Positions 34,630 through 44,165 are shown, counted from the stretch's first letter. The stretch: 64,000 bases of DNA from CAYFNF01 sp964344485 (GCA_964344485.1 CAYFNF010000003.1:1-64000), one strand, 5' to 3'. Notes: generated by a model from the sequence alone, not told the origin. Numbers and translations: made by a program.

Positions 34630-35772
34630 CTATGTGATCGCGTCACGTATCTGTTTCATGAGCGTCATATAGAAGTGTATATTATGTTCGGTCAACAAGC
34701 GTGAACCGAGTGGTTCATCTACGGTGAAAAGGTGTCGTATATACGATCTGCTGAGCCCAGAGGTGCACGTGTTGCATGTGCATTGCGGATCTACCGGCCG
34801 TTGATCACTGCTCCACTTGTCTGCTCTGATGTTTACTTTTTCAAATTGCACTGAAGATAGCGCGCTATCCACTAGTTGACCATCAGAGCCTTCTGTAGAT
34901 GTATACACCGTTCCATGACGCGCGTTTCGAGACGGGATAACACAATCAAACATATCTACTCCGCGCTTCACTGCTTCTAAAATCTGGTCTGGCGGACCGA
35001 CGCCCATTAAATAACGCGGTGACTGCTCTGGCAGATGCGGAATCGTATGCTCTACTATGCGATACATCTCTTCTGGAGGCTCCCCTACTGCAAGACCACC
35101 TATCGCGTACCCATCAAACTCACATTCGGTGATCTCTTGTGCGCTACGTGTTCGTAAAGCAGTAAATGTGGACCCTTGAACAATACCAAAGAGCTGGTGC
35201 GCGCCTTTCTTCTTGTCTTTTGTATAGTTAGAGAACCACTCTTTGCATCGTTTCGCCCATGCTGTGGTGAGCTCAACAGATTTTACCCCCTGCTCCTGTG
35301 TTGCTGGATATCCTGGAAAGTAATCGAACGCCATCCAAATATCTGCTCCGATAACTGACTGAATCTCCATGGAGCGCTCTGGGGTAAAGAGATGCTTGCT
35401 GCCGTCTATATGAGAAGAAAATTCAACCCCTTGATCAGTGAGTGTGCGAAGCTTTGCTAGAGAAAAGATCTGAAACCCACCAGAGTCTGTGAGGATTGCA
35501 TGATCCCAATTCATAAAGCCATGAAGCCCTTGATGCTGCTTCAGTATCTCAAGTCCTGGTTTTAGATAGAGATGATATGTATTAGAAAGTAGAATCGGTG
35601 CTGTATTGGAGTCCACTGCACGTTCCAACTCTTGCAACTCGTTCGGTGAGATGGTTTTCACTGCTGCTTTTGTCGCAATAGGCATAAAAAACGGAGTTGC
35701 GATATCTCCGTGACCGGTCTGTAACACGCCACAGCGTGCTCCACTCTGATGTGTTGCTGTAAGAGTAAACAT
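34630..35772 (-). CDS. tgt: tRNA-guanine transglycosylase
   Basis: A 380-residue TIM-barrel enzyme that swaps G34 of GUN-anticodon tRNAs for preQ1 in bacteria. It shows LSNTYHLYLKPG, the active-site DSGGFQIFSLAK (Asp near 95), the second catalytic Asp within MFDCVIPSRNARHGT, GGLAVGE, and the zinc site Cys331, Cys333, Cys336 with His363 in EHN. Length is normal. No preQ1 riboswitch or queuosine biosynthesis gene was seen in the window, so the base may be salvaged. Confidence 0.95.
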   Translation of the reverse strand: MFTLTATHQSGARCGVLQTGHGDIATPFFMPIATKAAVKTISPNELQELERAVDSNTAPILLSNTYHLYLKPGLEILKQHQGLHGFMNWDHAILTDSGGFQIFSLAKLRTLTDQGVEFSSHIDGSKHLFTPERSMEIQSVIGADIWMAFDYFPGYPATQEQGVKSVELTTAWAKRCKEWFSNYTKDKKKGAHQLFGIVQGSTFTALRTRSAQEITECEFDGYAIGGLAVGEPPEEMYRIVEHTIPHLPEQSPRYLMGVGPPDQILEAVKRGVDMFDCVIPSRNARHGTVYTSTEGSDGQLVDSALSSVQFEKVNIRADKWSSDQRPVDPQCTCNTCTSGLSRSYIRHLFTVDEPLGSRLLTEHNIHFYMTLMKQIRDAIT

Positions 35773-35774
35773 GC

Positions 35775-37766
35775 TTATGATGATGAACGCTCTACCACTC
35801 CTTTTCCTTTTGCGCCCTCATCATTTGGTACATCTGTGGTAATACGCTCCAGTTGTTCAGAGACTTCTTCTTTTGTAAATTTATCTATAGCGAATACTAC
35901 CGTCTCTTTGGTCAATACTAACAGTTTATTAATGTCATCCGCAGTCGGTGCAATACGAACAGCAAATTCCACGACCTCATTGCTATTTGCAGTGACTGTA
36001 TCTTTACTGTATGTCACTTGCCGCGTCGAGCTATCCCAAGTAATTGCTCGGCTTGCTTCATTCTCCCAAATAACATGGTCAGGTAGCGTGGTCTGCACAC
36101 TCACGTCTTTCATTGCATTTGATCCACTCGCAATCGTCCATCGAATAATATATACGGTCTCTTTTCCCACTTCAGGAGGAATCGGCCCGGAACCAAGCTT
36201 AGTTAAGTCCTCATCATAGTATCTCCCTTCTGCGGACACTGAAAACGATCCTGCGACCTTCATCTCTACAGTCTCTTGATTTGGAAACGAGACTTCATTT
36301 CCTTCGACCATGGCAGAAACCACCGTTGCTACAATCTCCAATTTCTGATTTTGCTCTTTTGATTTCTTCTTTAACGTTGTCTGGTACGTGAACTCCTTTG
36401 ATTCGTTCGGCGTGAGCTTCTTTATTTTCTTGAAAGAGTGCTCCTGATCATCGAATAATGCACCGGATAACGACAGCTGTACATCAACTTCTTTCATCTC
36501 CACTTCTGAAATGTTCTCTACCGTGACTTTGACAGTAACATCTTCACCTGGATTTACAGTATCAGGTGCATTCACGGTCAATTTAACTTCAGGGTTCACA
36601 ATAACAACCAGTGCGGTTTTTTCAATTTGCACATTAAAGGTATTGTCGATCTCGATGAGTCCAAGCTGAAATGAGAATTCTTTAGTCTCGCCTGATTCGC
36701 CATCACATGACCCTGTAATTTCAAGCGTCTGCGTCTCTCCGGGCTCAAATTCATCGATCCTCCACTCATTATCTCCGTACCACGGCTCTAATGATGCTTC
36801 AGAGAACGTAAAATCATCCGGATACTCCATGAGAATCTTTACATCTGACAACGAAACACTTGAGGTGTTAGTGTAGTCTACGGAATATGTAAACTCTTGG
36901 TCTGTCTGCACTTGCGTCGGTGCATCCACCTGAACATCAACTATCGAAGAGGTAATGGTGACCGCTGTTTGAGCGGTAACTTGAAAATCGTCTGAAAAAT
37001 TCTCTGGCTGATACGTGAAACGTGCAGAGAACTCTTTTACTTCATCTTTTGAGCCCACTAACTGTCCAGAGATGCGAATTTTACCGCCGGCCCCTGCTTT
37101 GATACGATCGATCTCCCATCTATTTGAACTGGTTCCGGCTGTCTCTGGATCAGCGCTCTGAAAATGAAATCCATCAGGATACAGTATTTCAATTGAGCCA
37201 TTAGAAATATCGACCGTCTCTCCATTCAGATACTCAAGCTCTAATGTGACACTATCACCAGAAGCTACTCGATCCTCTGCAGTGAGAGACAACTCCACTT
37301 CTCCATTTGTACTGCCAAAGTCTTTATTAAACACTAAATACCCCAGATAGCTAATAACCCCGAGTAGTGCAATCACTATAAAAAAGAACAGTACCACCTT
37401 ACTCTTTCCCTTTTTCTGATCCATCTTCGTCATGTCAATTCGAGTTCCGTCGTCATCAGCGTAGTAGATCGCTGTAACTTCATCCACTGCGTCTTTCTCT
37501 TCTTTAGTTTCTTCTGTTGGAAACGCATCTTCGCTCTTTACAGATGGACCTTCTTTCTTTTTCGATGCTTTCTCCTTCTTGAGATCAGTATTCTTTGTGT
37601 CCTCGACTTCTGATTTTTTAGCAGCACTTTTTTTCGAAGCCCCGCTCTGCTTCTTTTTCTGAGCTGATTGATCTGTCTTCTTTTTATTCGAAGAAACCTC
37701 AGATGATGACTTCTTTTTTGCAGAATTCTTCTTACTAGGAAGTTTCTTTTTTTGTGCTTTTGCCAT
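35775..37766 (-). CDS. Large surface protein with repeated Ig-like/DUF11-type domains
   Basis: A 663-residue single-pass membrane protein. Residues 1-125 are extremely Lys/Ser-rich and cytoplasmic. One helix lies at about 127-150 (VVLFFFIVIALLGVISYLGYLVF). About 510 outer residues form four or more beta-sandwich repeats with units like ADRVASGDSVTLELEY, APTQVQTDQEFTYSVDY and APDTVNPGEDVTVKVTV, typical of Ig-like/DUF11 adhesion or stalk modules. The ATG at 37766 fits AAAGGA 12 bases upstream. An ATG 9 bases earlier is possible. Its start overlaps the lgt 3' end by 32 bases. Likely a cell-surface or attachment protein. Confidence 0.8.
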   Translation of the reverse strand: MAKAQKKKLPSKKNSAKKKSSSEVSSNKKKTDQSAQKKKQSGASKKSAAKKSEVEDTKNTDLKKEKASKKKEGPSVKSEDAFPTEETKEEKDAVDEVTAIYYADDDGTRIDMTKMDQKKGKSKVVLFFFIVIALLGVISYLGYLVFNKDFGSTNGEVELSLTAEDRVASGDSVTLELEYLNGETVDISNGSIEILYPDGFHFQSADPETAGTSSNRWEIDRIKAGAGGKIRISGQLVGSKDEVKEFSARFTYQPENFSDDFQVTAQTAVTITSSIVDVQVDAPTQVQTDQEFTYSVDYTNTSSVSLSDVKILMEYPDDFTFSEASLEPWYGDNEWRIDEFEPGETQTLEITGSCDGESGETKEFSFQLGLIEIDNTFNVQIEKTALVVIVNPEVKLTVNAPDTVNPGEDVTVKVTVENISEVEMKEVDVQLSLSGALFDDQEHSFKKIKKLTPNESKEFTYQTTLKKKSKEQNQKLEIVATVVSAMVEGNEVSFPNQETVEMKVAGSFSVSAEGRYYDEDLTKLGSGPIPPEVGKETVYIIRWTIASGSNAMKDVSVQTTLPDHVIWENEASRAITWDSSTRQVTYSKDTVTANSNEVVEFAVRIAPTADDINKLLVLTKETVVFAIDKFTKEEVSEQLERITTDVPNDEGAKGKGVVERSSS

Positions 37767-38538
37767 GTGAAACATTATTCCTTTTCGAGTACAAAGCATA
37801 CCATAACATACCGCCTACGACAACCATAAGAATGCTTGCGTATTGCGCTACAGTGAGGTGTGCAAATCGACTATCGTCGAACGGCTCATCCCATGCTCGA
37901 GCAAAATCTAAGAAAAAGCGAACAACCCCGTACCAGAATAGAAACACAATACTGTATAGTCCCGGATAGTGATTTTTCCATTTTTTCCATAGTACAAAAA
38001 AGATAATTGCAAGTAGCAGCCCGTTGATTGAAAGATACAATCCGTGATTATGCCGTACGACACCATCAAGAAACTCCTGCCCGAGGAAAAAACTCGTTGG
38101 AGCGCCGGGGTGATCAAAGATAAAGAAGCAACCGAGTCGACCAATTGCTAATCCGATAGGTAAGCCAATGATTGCAATGTCCGCGTATTGGAACGCTGGG
38201 TATGACCGTATGCGAATGACGATAAGTGCGGCAATCACTGCGCCAAGGAATCCACCAGTGATAGACATACCGCCGTGCCATATTTTAAATAGATCAAGTG
38301 GTGACTGAATATAATACGAGATCTCTGATAACACATACAGCACACGGCCACCGATGAGCGCGGAGAGAATAATCCAAAAACCGAGGTCAATAATATGTTC
38401 CGCCGGAATCTTCTGGCTCTTGGCTGCGCGGATTGAAACTAGCAACCCGACTATAATACCGAGCGAAACCATCAGTCCCCAGATATGAATAGGAACTGGG
38501 CCAATATGAAAGTGGGTCCATTGAAAATACGGAATCAT
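37735..38538 (-). CDS. lgt: Prolipoprotein diacylglyceryl transferase
   Basis: A 267-residue integral membrane enzyme that moves diacylglycerol from phosphatidylglycerol to the lipobox Cys of prolipoproteins. Seven helices are predicted. Motifs seen are WHGGMSITGGFLGA, GLPIGLAIGRLGCFF with the catalytic-region Arg and N-terminal His, and HNHGLYLSING. The signature around FFIFDHPGAPTSF is shorter than in E. coli but typical for small Lgt. It sits between an exported alpha/beta-hydrolase-like gene and the surface protein gene. I did not see a lipobox in either. Confidence 0.94.
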   Translation of the reverse strand: MIPYFQWTHFHIGPVPIHIWGLMVSLGIIVGLLVSIRAAKSQKIPAEHIIDLGFWIILSALIGGRVLYVLSEISYYIQSPLDLFKIWHGGMSITGGFLGAVIAALIVIRIRSYPAFQYADIAIIGLPIGLAIGRLGCFFIFDHPGAPTSFFLGQEFLDGVVRHNHGLYLSINGLLLAIIFFVLWKKWKNHYPGLYSIVFLFWYGVVRFFLDFARAWDEPFDDSRFAHLTVAQYASILMVVVGGMLWYALYSKRNNVSHGKSTKKETS

Positions 38539-38546
38539 AGGAGTTG

Positions 38547-39773
38547 CTACTCTTCTACTTCTTCAACAGTATTTGCCTCTTGTAATCCAGTAAAGCTTTG
38601 ATTGGTATTGGTTACTGATTCATCTTCAGATTCCTGAGTATCATCTTCTTGGCCTTCTGTATCTTGCTCTTCTGTTTCAGTTGCGCTGTCATCTGCTGAG
38701 TCCCCTTCCTCATCTTCATCTTCTTCATCTGTAGCGCTGGAGTCATCTACTACCGTACCTGCTGCAGCTGAAGCTTCGTCTGGATAAAGCTGCTCTTCAA
38801 ACCAATCAATTAGCGCGGCCCATCCTTGCTCAAATCCAGGATTTGCTGAATTTGAGAAGAAATCGTGTTGTACTTCTTCATCTTCGACCTTTTTATAAGT
38901 CAGAAAAGACGGTGCAATCTCCTGCACGAGCATTTCACTCTGCGTAATTGGTACAATCGTGTCGCTCGCACTGTGAATTAAGAGCGTCGGAACATCGAGC
39001 TTCATTGTATTCACCACCGCCAAATTCTGTAAGCAGGTCTCTGTACTTTGAGAGTAGCCACCACACCCTGCGATATCAAGAAATGCCTTTGCATCCCACT
39101 CGTCTACGCCTTGAAGGTATTGATAGTACGTGTACGGATCTACAATCGGATACGCGAGCACCATACCGTCAGCCTCAGCTTCGTGTAATGCTTGCAATAC
39201 TGGATACGCACCTCGCCCCAAACCAAAGAGAAACACCTGTTGATTGTAATTTTCATATGATTTCTGAATCCAATTGACTGCTGAGACTACATCGTGAACA
39301 TCCTCTTCTCCTAGCGAACCTTCCCGCCAGTCAATGGTGACAGTCATCACATTTAATGATTTCATGAGCTCTTTCCCAAGAACTCGACCGATACGTTCTG
39401 TGGATCTGCTGGAGGACTCACCTCCGTGCATGATAATTATAACTGGATACGTCTCTGAACCGTACGGTTTTGAAAAACGAACATCCACTAAACCACCATC
39501 TCGCGCGACAAAGCCCGTACCTTCATTGAGTCGTTCTTCAACTCCAAATTGCGGGCGAAAGATACTCTCGATTTCATGTTCATCTGGCAAGAATTCATCA
39601 ATCAGCTCATCCAGTGTTACTTGATTCTCTAGATACTCCTGTTGTCTCTTCTGCCCTTTCTCGGTATTCAGTAAAAACTGAATAATAATCACACCAACAA
39701 TAATCACAATAGCCATTGTTATCGTCAGTGGTCGAATGATTGCTTGTGTTGCTCGTTTTCGTCCGCGGCCCAT
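38547..39773 (-). CDS. Membrane-anchored alpha/beta-hydrolase-like protein lacking the nucleophile Ser
   Basis: A 408-residue protein with one N-terminal helix (about 14-35), an outer alpha/beta-hydrolase domain (about 85-335) and a 70-residue Asp/Glu/Ser-rich tail. The fold markers are the oxyanion strand VIIIMHGGE, a late Asp in SASDTIVP and a His in EVQHDFF. The nucleophile elbow reads GLGRG (184-188) instead of GxSxG, so residue 186 is Gly and not Ser. The other two triad members look present. It may be a non-catalytic binding protein. The ATG at 39773 was preferred to an upstream TTG that would overlap the DUF1622 gene. Confidence 0.75.
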   Translation of the reverse strand: MGRGRKRATQAIIRPLTITMAIVIIVGVIIIQFLLNTEKGQKRQQEYLENQVTLDELIDEFLPDEHEIESIFRPQFGVEERLNEGTGFVARDGGLVDVRFSKPYGSETYPVIIIMHGGESSSRSTERIGRVLGKELMKSLNVMTVTIDWREGSLGEEDVHDVVSAVNWIQKSYENYNQQVFLFGLGRGAYPVLQALHEAEADGMVLAYPIVDPYTYYQYLQGVDEWDAKAFLDIAGCGGYSQSTETCLQNLAVVNTMKLDVPTLLIHSASDTIVPITQSEMLVQEIAPSFLTYKKVEDEEVQHDFFSNSANPGFEQGWAALIDWFEEQLYPDEASAAAGTVVDDSSATDEEDEDEEGDSADDSATETEEQDTEGQEDDTQESEDESVTNTNQSFTGLQEANTVEEVEE

Positions 39774-39777
39774 GTTC

Positions 39778-40146
39778 CTATGTATGCTTGGCTTCAATCT
39801 TCTCTATCTCGTGCATCAAGAAGTAGCTGATCATTGTTCGAATAATTACTAATGCAAACAACTGTCCGATATCAGTCCATGTTGGGAGGAACATGGTCTC
39901 TAACACATCTTTAGCTATGAAGAACTCTAACCCTAAGTTAATATATCGCCCAAATTCTACACGAATCGGATCGAGGCTTTTTTTAGCGAATGGATCGCTC
40001 TTTTTATGATTAGTCGATATCGCTCCAACTAAGAACCGAAAAAGAGCAAGCACTGCTCCTGCAGAGATTATTAAACCACCGACGACACCGAATACTAATG
40101 AAAACACATCTGCGCCTTCGGCAAAAATTGCAATAAGGGTCTCCAT
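39778..40146 (-). CDS. DUF1622 family membrane protein
   Basis: A 122-residue protein with three membrane helices (about 13-40, 72-95 and 96-115). It carries the DUF1622 pattern of a short polar loop with basic residues, FGRYINLGLEFFIAKDVLETM and LFALVIIRTMISYFLMHEIE. The function of the family is unknown. It ends 4 bases before the ATG of the hydrolase-like gene and is likely co-transcribed with it. Confidence 0.85.
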   Translation of the reverse strand: METLIAIFAEGADVFSLVFGVVGGLIISAGAVLALFRFLVGAISTNHKKSDPFAKKSLDPIRVEFGRYINLGLEFFIAKDVLETMFLPTWTDIGQLFALVIIRTMISYFLMHEIEKIEAKHT

Positions 40147-40211
40147 AGTGAAAATTAATTACTAATTCTTATCCATGTACTACTATACCATATTTTCCTA
40201 ACTATCGCACT

Positions 40212-41012
40212 TCACTCGCTAAATGCGATGAAATCAATAAGCTCCCGATGAAAACTCGGAGGTGCTGCAACAAATCCTTGTGTGGGCTTTGTATAAGAAA
40301 ATGGTGAGTTATCAATACTTGAAACAATTAGCCCAGCTTCTTCCAGTAATGGAATCATCGGACAGCGATCCCATGGTTGTGCAACGTTAGAAAAGTAACA
40401 GTCTCGTTTATTCATTAAGATCGCATGCACATTAGATGCAACAGAACGAAGACTCTTTGACTGGATACCCATTGCCTGTAAACGATCTCTTGCAGAATTA
40501 ATGGCATCAGCATGAGGGAAGTCATTGATCCACCCTGATATTGGACGACAGTCGCGTAAAGAACTTGGAAATGATCGTGTAACCAGTTTTCCGTTCACAG
40601 TCGCTCCTTTTCCTTGTTCCGCTGCGGCAAGTATCTCATGAATAGGATTATAAATCACTGAAAGCACTACGGTGTTTCCTTGAATGCGACTGATCATGGT
40701 TCCAAAGTTTTTTTTGCCGTTTGCAAAATTCCACGTTCCATCAAGCGGGTCAATGGTCCAGGTCCATTCAGCGTTTTCATCTCCAAGTACACCAGACTCT
40801 TCTGCGATAATAGCATCGTTCGGAAACTCTTTTTGGATTGCTGCTATAATGACTTCTTCTGCTGCAATATCTGCTTCAGTAACAAAATCCTCTTCGTCTC
40901 GTTTGATCGTTCGTGTTAATTTGGTTCCAAAATAATTATGCAGTATCTTCCCAGCAGCTTGTGCGGTGTGTACGGTGAATTCGAGCTCTGCGCTATTCGG
41001 TGTCTTTATCAT
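40212..41012 (-). CDS. Inositol-monophosphatase-family phosphatase
   Basis: A 266-residue lithium-sensitive-type magnesium phosphatase. The metal-binding residues are visible in IIAEESG (Glu pair near 69-70), WTIDPLDGTWNFANG (about 85-99) and WDRCPMIPLLEEAG (C-terminal Asp). Family members act on inositol phosphates, histidinol phosphate, 3'-phosphoadenosine phosphates or fructose bisphosphate. The substrate cannot be decided here. It overlaps the upstream small membrane protein by 20 bases. Confidence 0.9.
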   Translation of the reverse strand: MIKTPNSAELEFTVHTAQAAGKILHNYFGTKLTRTIKRDEEDFVTEADIAAEEVIIAAIQKEFPNDAIIAEESGVLGDENAEWTWTIDPLDGTWNFANGKKNFGTMISRIQGNTVVLSVIYNPIHEILAAAEQGKGATVNGKLVTRSFPSSLRDCRPISGWINDFPHADAINSARDRLQAMGIQSKSLRSVASNVHAILMNKRDCYFSNVAQPWDRCPMIPLLEEAGLIVSSIDNSPFSYTKPTQGFVAAPPSFHRELIDFIAFSE

Positions 41013-41283
41013 CCTGGGTAAACTCTAATTCTAGCTTTACCCCGTGATATTGCTTTGCGATCACATTATAGATGAGAATTGCGACAATCGTTGAAACAAA
41101 GGCAACAAATCCGCATACCAGCGGGACTACAAGCGCGACAATAATCTCTTCCATGTCAGCGCGTCGAAATAATGATGATTCCATTACTAACCAGAAAAGA
41201 GACAGGAGAGAACTTGCAACTGCAATACCAATACCGACATATCGTGCAGGGATATACGGATCAATTTTTGATACTTCGTACAT
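40993..41283 (-). CDS. Small two-helix membrane protein (paralogue B)
   Basis: A 96-residue protein with hydrophobic helices at about 14-37 and 48-75. Its opening (KIDPYIPARYVGIGIAVASS) and ending (YHGVKLELEF) line up with the neighbouring gene at 41288-41632, which points to a tandem duplication. The pattern weakly recalls DUF3566-type small membrane proteins. Function unknown. The gap to its paralogue is 4 bases. Confidence 0.75.
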   Translation of the reverse strand: MYEVSKIDPYIPARYVGIGIAVASSLLSLFWLVMESSLFRRADMEEIIVALVVPLVCGFVAFVSTIVAILIYNVIAKQYHGVKLELEFTQDDKDTE

Positions 41284-41287
41284 AGTG

Positions 41288-41632
41288 TTATTTGCTTTTT
41301 CTTAAATGAACTGTTATCGAGCCTAGCTGTTCTTGTACTGCATTGTACAAATGTGCCATACCGTAGGTAAGAACAAACCCAATAATCCAGCTGACGACTA
41401 ATGATACAAGCGCGCCTATCCCCATATATAATAGTATGATCGGCTCCTCAATAAACAGCTCTACAATCTCTTCGTAAAAATTCTTTCTGCTGCTGGTTGC
41501 TATATTTATAATTGCGACACTGAGCACCAACATGATCACCCCCAAGCTATTGGTTATCGCCAACAGAAGCGCAACCATCCGGGCTGCTGAGAATGGGTGG
41601 ATATATCGAATAGTGTATTTTGGATCAGACAT
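41288..41632 (-). CDS. Small two-helix membrane protein (paralogue A)
   Basis: A 114-residue protein with helices at about 16-45 and 65-97, an opening HPFSAARMVALLLAITNS and an ending LGSITVHL that match the paralogue at 40993-41283. Both keep a short extracellular charged loop between helices. No family is firmly recognised. It is part of a run of small membrane protein genes with 4- to 26-base spacing. Confidence 0.75.
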   Translation of the reverse strand: MSDPKYTIRYIHPFSAARMVALLLAITNSLGVIMLVLSVAIINIATSSRKNFYEEIVELFIEEPIILLYMGIGALVSLVVSWIIGFVLTYGMAHLYNAVQEQLGSITVHLRKSK

Positions 41633-41658
41633 ACGTCCGATAATGAATTACTTGTGAA

Positions 41659-42294
41659 TTACGTTCGTCCTTTTTTCTGGTTTACTCGTTTCTGTATGAG
41701 CATAGCAAGGAAGGTAAATATCGCTGCCAGGAATATCAAGATCACGTACACCCCAAAATTCTTAAACTCTTCTAGCACATACCCTGCGGCTTCTATGAGT
41801 AGATGAAGCATCATCCAGAACGCAAAGATGATATACCCAAAGAGCACTACTTTATGCACGCTGTCCTCTTTTTTATGCCAGATCCAGAAATAGAGAACAA
41901 ACACTAATAAGAATGCAGGAATGATAAACGATGCATGAATGATTAACTTGTACATCTTATAATCAGTATCCTGGTCTTTTGGATAGTACACCCGTGTCGA
42001 TGCAAGCGGTGAACGGTCTGAGCTATAAGAACCATATGTGGATCTAGAGCTAGAAGTAGTCGTCTCCGCACTCTCAACCACTACTGGATTGATGGTTCTG
42101 TTTAGATCAAAGATTACGCGCTCTCCAAGCAAGATCATAACAATCGCAAGGAGAATTGCGAGAAAGACCGCCATAACTGAAACTTTGTGTTTCAGCGTCT
42201 TTTTCTTTTTTGCCGGTGGTGGTGGCGGTGCTTGAGGTGCTGGTGCTCCTGGCGCAGGAGCTGGTCCACCGTGAGGTAAAATGTCTTCAGGCAT
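41659..42294 (-). CDS. Multi-pass membrane protein with Pro-rich N-terminus
   Basis: A 211-residue protein. A Pro/Ala/Gly head (1-30) and a basic patch KKKKTLKHK lead to helix 1 (about 38-58). A Ser/Thr/Tyr-rich outer loop (about 60-110) follows, then three further helices in the last 100 residues and a basic cytoplasmic end. No family recognised. It starts 5 bases downstream of the DUF2330 gene stop codon and is probably in the same transcript. Confidence 0.75.
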   Translation of the reverse strand: MPEDILPHGGPAPAPGAPAPQAPPPPPAKKKKTLKHKVSVMAVFLAILLAIVMILLGERVIFDLNRTINPVVVESAETTTSSSRSTYGSYSSDRSPLASTRVYYPKDQDTDYKMYKLIIHASFIIPAFLLVFVLYFWIWHKKEDSVHKVVLFGYIIFAFWMMLHLLIEAAGYVLEEFKNFGVYVILIFLAAIFTFLAMLIQKRVNQKKGRT

Positions 42295-42299
42295 ACCTA

Positions 42300-43475
42300 T
42301 TATGTTAATGGTTTATTACGTTTTGGTTTTTCTCTTCCAAGTAGGACAATAATCACTACACAGAGTACTGTTAATCCCAAACCGACTCCAAACAGCACCC
42401 AGAATAGAGCTTTCTTACTGGATATCTCTCCTTTGTCATTCAGTAATCCATCGTTATCTTCATCGCGTGGATAGAGGTCATAGGTCATTTCACTGATGCT
42501 CACGCTACTATCGTATAACTTGGTGAGCACGAACTTATCATCTTCATCTGCAGTGAGTAATGGGTCTCCGCTCGTAGTAAAGGACAGTTCAGAAACCGCT
42601 TCACCAGAGATCCAGCCCGCATATTGATCAGTAAATCCTGGAAGGCTCTTTCTGGTGTCCGCGATGATATACAGCGTAATCGGCATGTTGCGCGGTTGCG
42701 TCACTTTTGAGCTCGTCTTTTTATTGGTATTACGGTTATACAACCAGTCAGAATTCGTGTTGCCTGTACTGGTATCCGCGCTGTAGAGCTGTGCAGCTTG
42801 TGTCATCTTCATTGGATAGACGATGCGATCAGTTTCAAACTGTAAGTAGAGCGGCAGAGTGTCTCCGGTACTTATTTGATTTTGAATGACCTCTCCAACC
42901 TCCTCTTCTGTCATCTTCACTGCTGTAAAATACCAACCTGCATCAATGTAATCATCAATAATGGAAGAACCAGCCTCTGGGTATCTATATCCATTCTGTT
43001 CAAACCACTCATACAGTGCTTCTGTTGTCCTGGCTTCAAGAACTGAAAGATCGTAGTACCCAACAGTTTTTTGTTCAATCACTGTGACTTGCGATCGATC
43101 AATGTACGACTCTGCTTGTAGTGAGGTCGATCCATAGCCAGAGAGCACTAAATCCTGTTCTGCATTTGAAGTGATCTCTCGCAGTGCCACGAATATCTCC
43201 CATGAGCCCTTTTTTATGGTTGGCACGGATGGAGTTGGGATGATCCATGCAAATTCATCAGGATCCCCCTGAAATGAGGTAGTGACAATAAGATGTTCGG
43301 TTCCGTCTTCATAAAAAATGACTGCTTCCTGTTCAGTCTCATAAATTCTTGAATCTGGTGGCGGAACGATAATTCCATCCGCAGATGCGATGAATGGTAC
43401 GCAGCATGCTGCTAGTACTACGCCAATGGTGATGGTGCGTACTCGGATACTGCGTGCAAAGTGTTGAATGTTCAT
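42300..43475 (-). CDS. DUF2330 exported protein
   Basis: A 391-residue protein with a signal peptide (about 14-31, ending PFIASA), a DUF2330 domain and a C-terminal membrane anchor (about 358-383) with a basic end. The domain shows GIIVPPPDSRIYETEQEAVIFY, TSFQGDPDEFAWIIPTPSVP and LPLYLQFETDRIVYPMKMT as landmarks. The family occurs on the surface of many bacteria and its role is unknown. The Asp/Glu-rich loop before the anchor (DLYPRDEDNDGLLND) resembles a calcium-binding site. Confidence 0.87.
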   Translation of the reverse strand: MNIQHFARSIRVRTITIGVVLAACCVPFIASADGIIVPPPDSRIYETEQEAVIFYEDGTEHLIVTTSFQGDPDEFAWIIPTPSVPTIKKGSWEIFVALREITSNAEQDLVLSGYGSTSLQAESYIDRSQVTVIEQKTVGYYDLSVLEARTTEALYEWFEQNGYRYPEAGSSIIDDYIDAGWYFTAVKMTEEEVGEVIQNQISTGDTLPLYLQFETDRIVYPMKMTQAAQLYSADTSTGNTNSDWLYNRNTNKKTSSKVTQPRNMPITLYIIADTRKSLPGFTDQYAGWISGEAVSELSFTTSGDPLLTADEDDKFVLTKLYDSSVSISEMTYDLYPRDEDNDGLLNDKGEISSKKALFWVLFGVGLGLTVLCVVIIVLLGREKPKRNKPLT

Positions 43476-43485
43476 ATGGAAAAGG

Positions 43486-44130
43486 TTATTTTTTAGCAGA
43501 TTCCCAATCTTTTAAGAATCGTTCGATTCCAGTATCAGTCAGATGATGGTTACAGAGCTTGTACAACACCTCTGTTGGAATGGTCGCTGCATCTGCTCCA
43601 GCAAGTGCAGCACGTTTTACATGCTCTGGGTTGCGGATACTCGCAGCTAAAACACCGGTTTGAAAGTTATAATTCTTATACACTTGTACTATCTCATCTA
43701 TCACTCCCATGCCGTCATATCCGATATCATCTAATCGTCCTGCAAACGGGGAAACGAATAGCGCTCCAGCTTTAGCGGCTAATAGCGCTTGATTTGGATG
43801 AAAGACTAGTGTCACATTCACGCCGATCTCTTTCTTGCTCAGCTCCACACACGCTTGAATGCCTTCCATAGTCATTGGAACCTTAATAATCACGTTCTCA
43901 TGGATCTTAGCGAGCTCTTCCCCTTCCTTCACCATAGTTACTGCATCAGTAGCAGTTGCTTCTGCGCTGATCGGACCATCAATGATCTCGGCGATTTCCT
44001 GTATAACAGTTTCAAACTTTCTACCAGACTTTGCGATAAGTGAAGGGTTCGTGGTTACTCCTTCAATAATTCCAATAGTTGCAGCTTTCTTAATCTCATC
44101 GACTTCTGCAGTGTCAAGAAATAGTTTCAT
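43486..44130 (-). CDS. Transaldolase (TalC/fructose-6-phosphate aldolase subfamily)
   Basis: A 214-residue TIM-barrel Schiff-base enzyme of the short transaldolase class. It has the typical start MKLFLDTAEVDEIKKA, then GVTTNPSLIAKSGR, the catalytic Lys in IIKVPMTMEG (about residue 86) and FVSPFAGRLDDIGYDGM. It probably moves dihydroxyacetone units in the non-oxidative pentose phosphate path with rpe and rpiB, which lie just upstream. It could instead be a fructose-6-phosphate aldolase, which sequence alone does not exclude. Confidence 0.92.
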   Translation of the reverse strand: MKLFLDTAEVDEIKKAATIGIIEGVTTNPSLIAKSGRKFETVIQEIAEIIDGPISAEATATDAVTMVKEGEELAKIHENVIIKVPMTMEGIQACVELSKKEIGVNVTLVFHPNQALLAAKAGALFVSPFAGRLDDIGYDGMGVIDEIVQVYKNYNFQTGVLAASIRNPEHVKRAALAGADAATIPTEVLYKLCNHHLTDTGIERFLKDWESAKK

Positions 44131-44165
44131 AGATATAATTCAATTAATAGTTTATAGTACGAACC

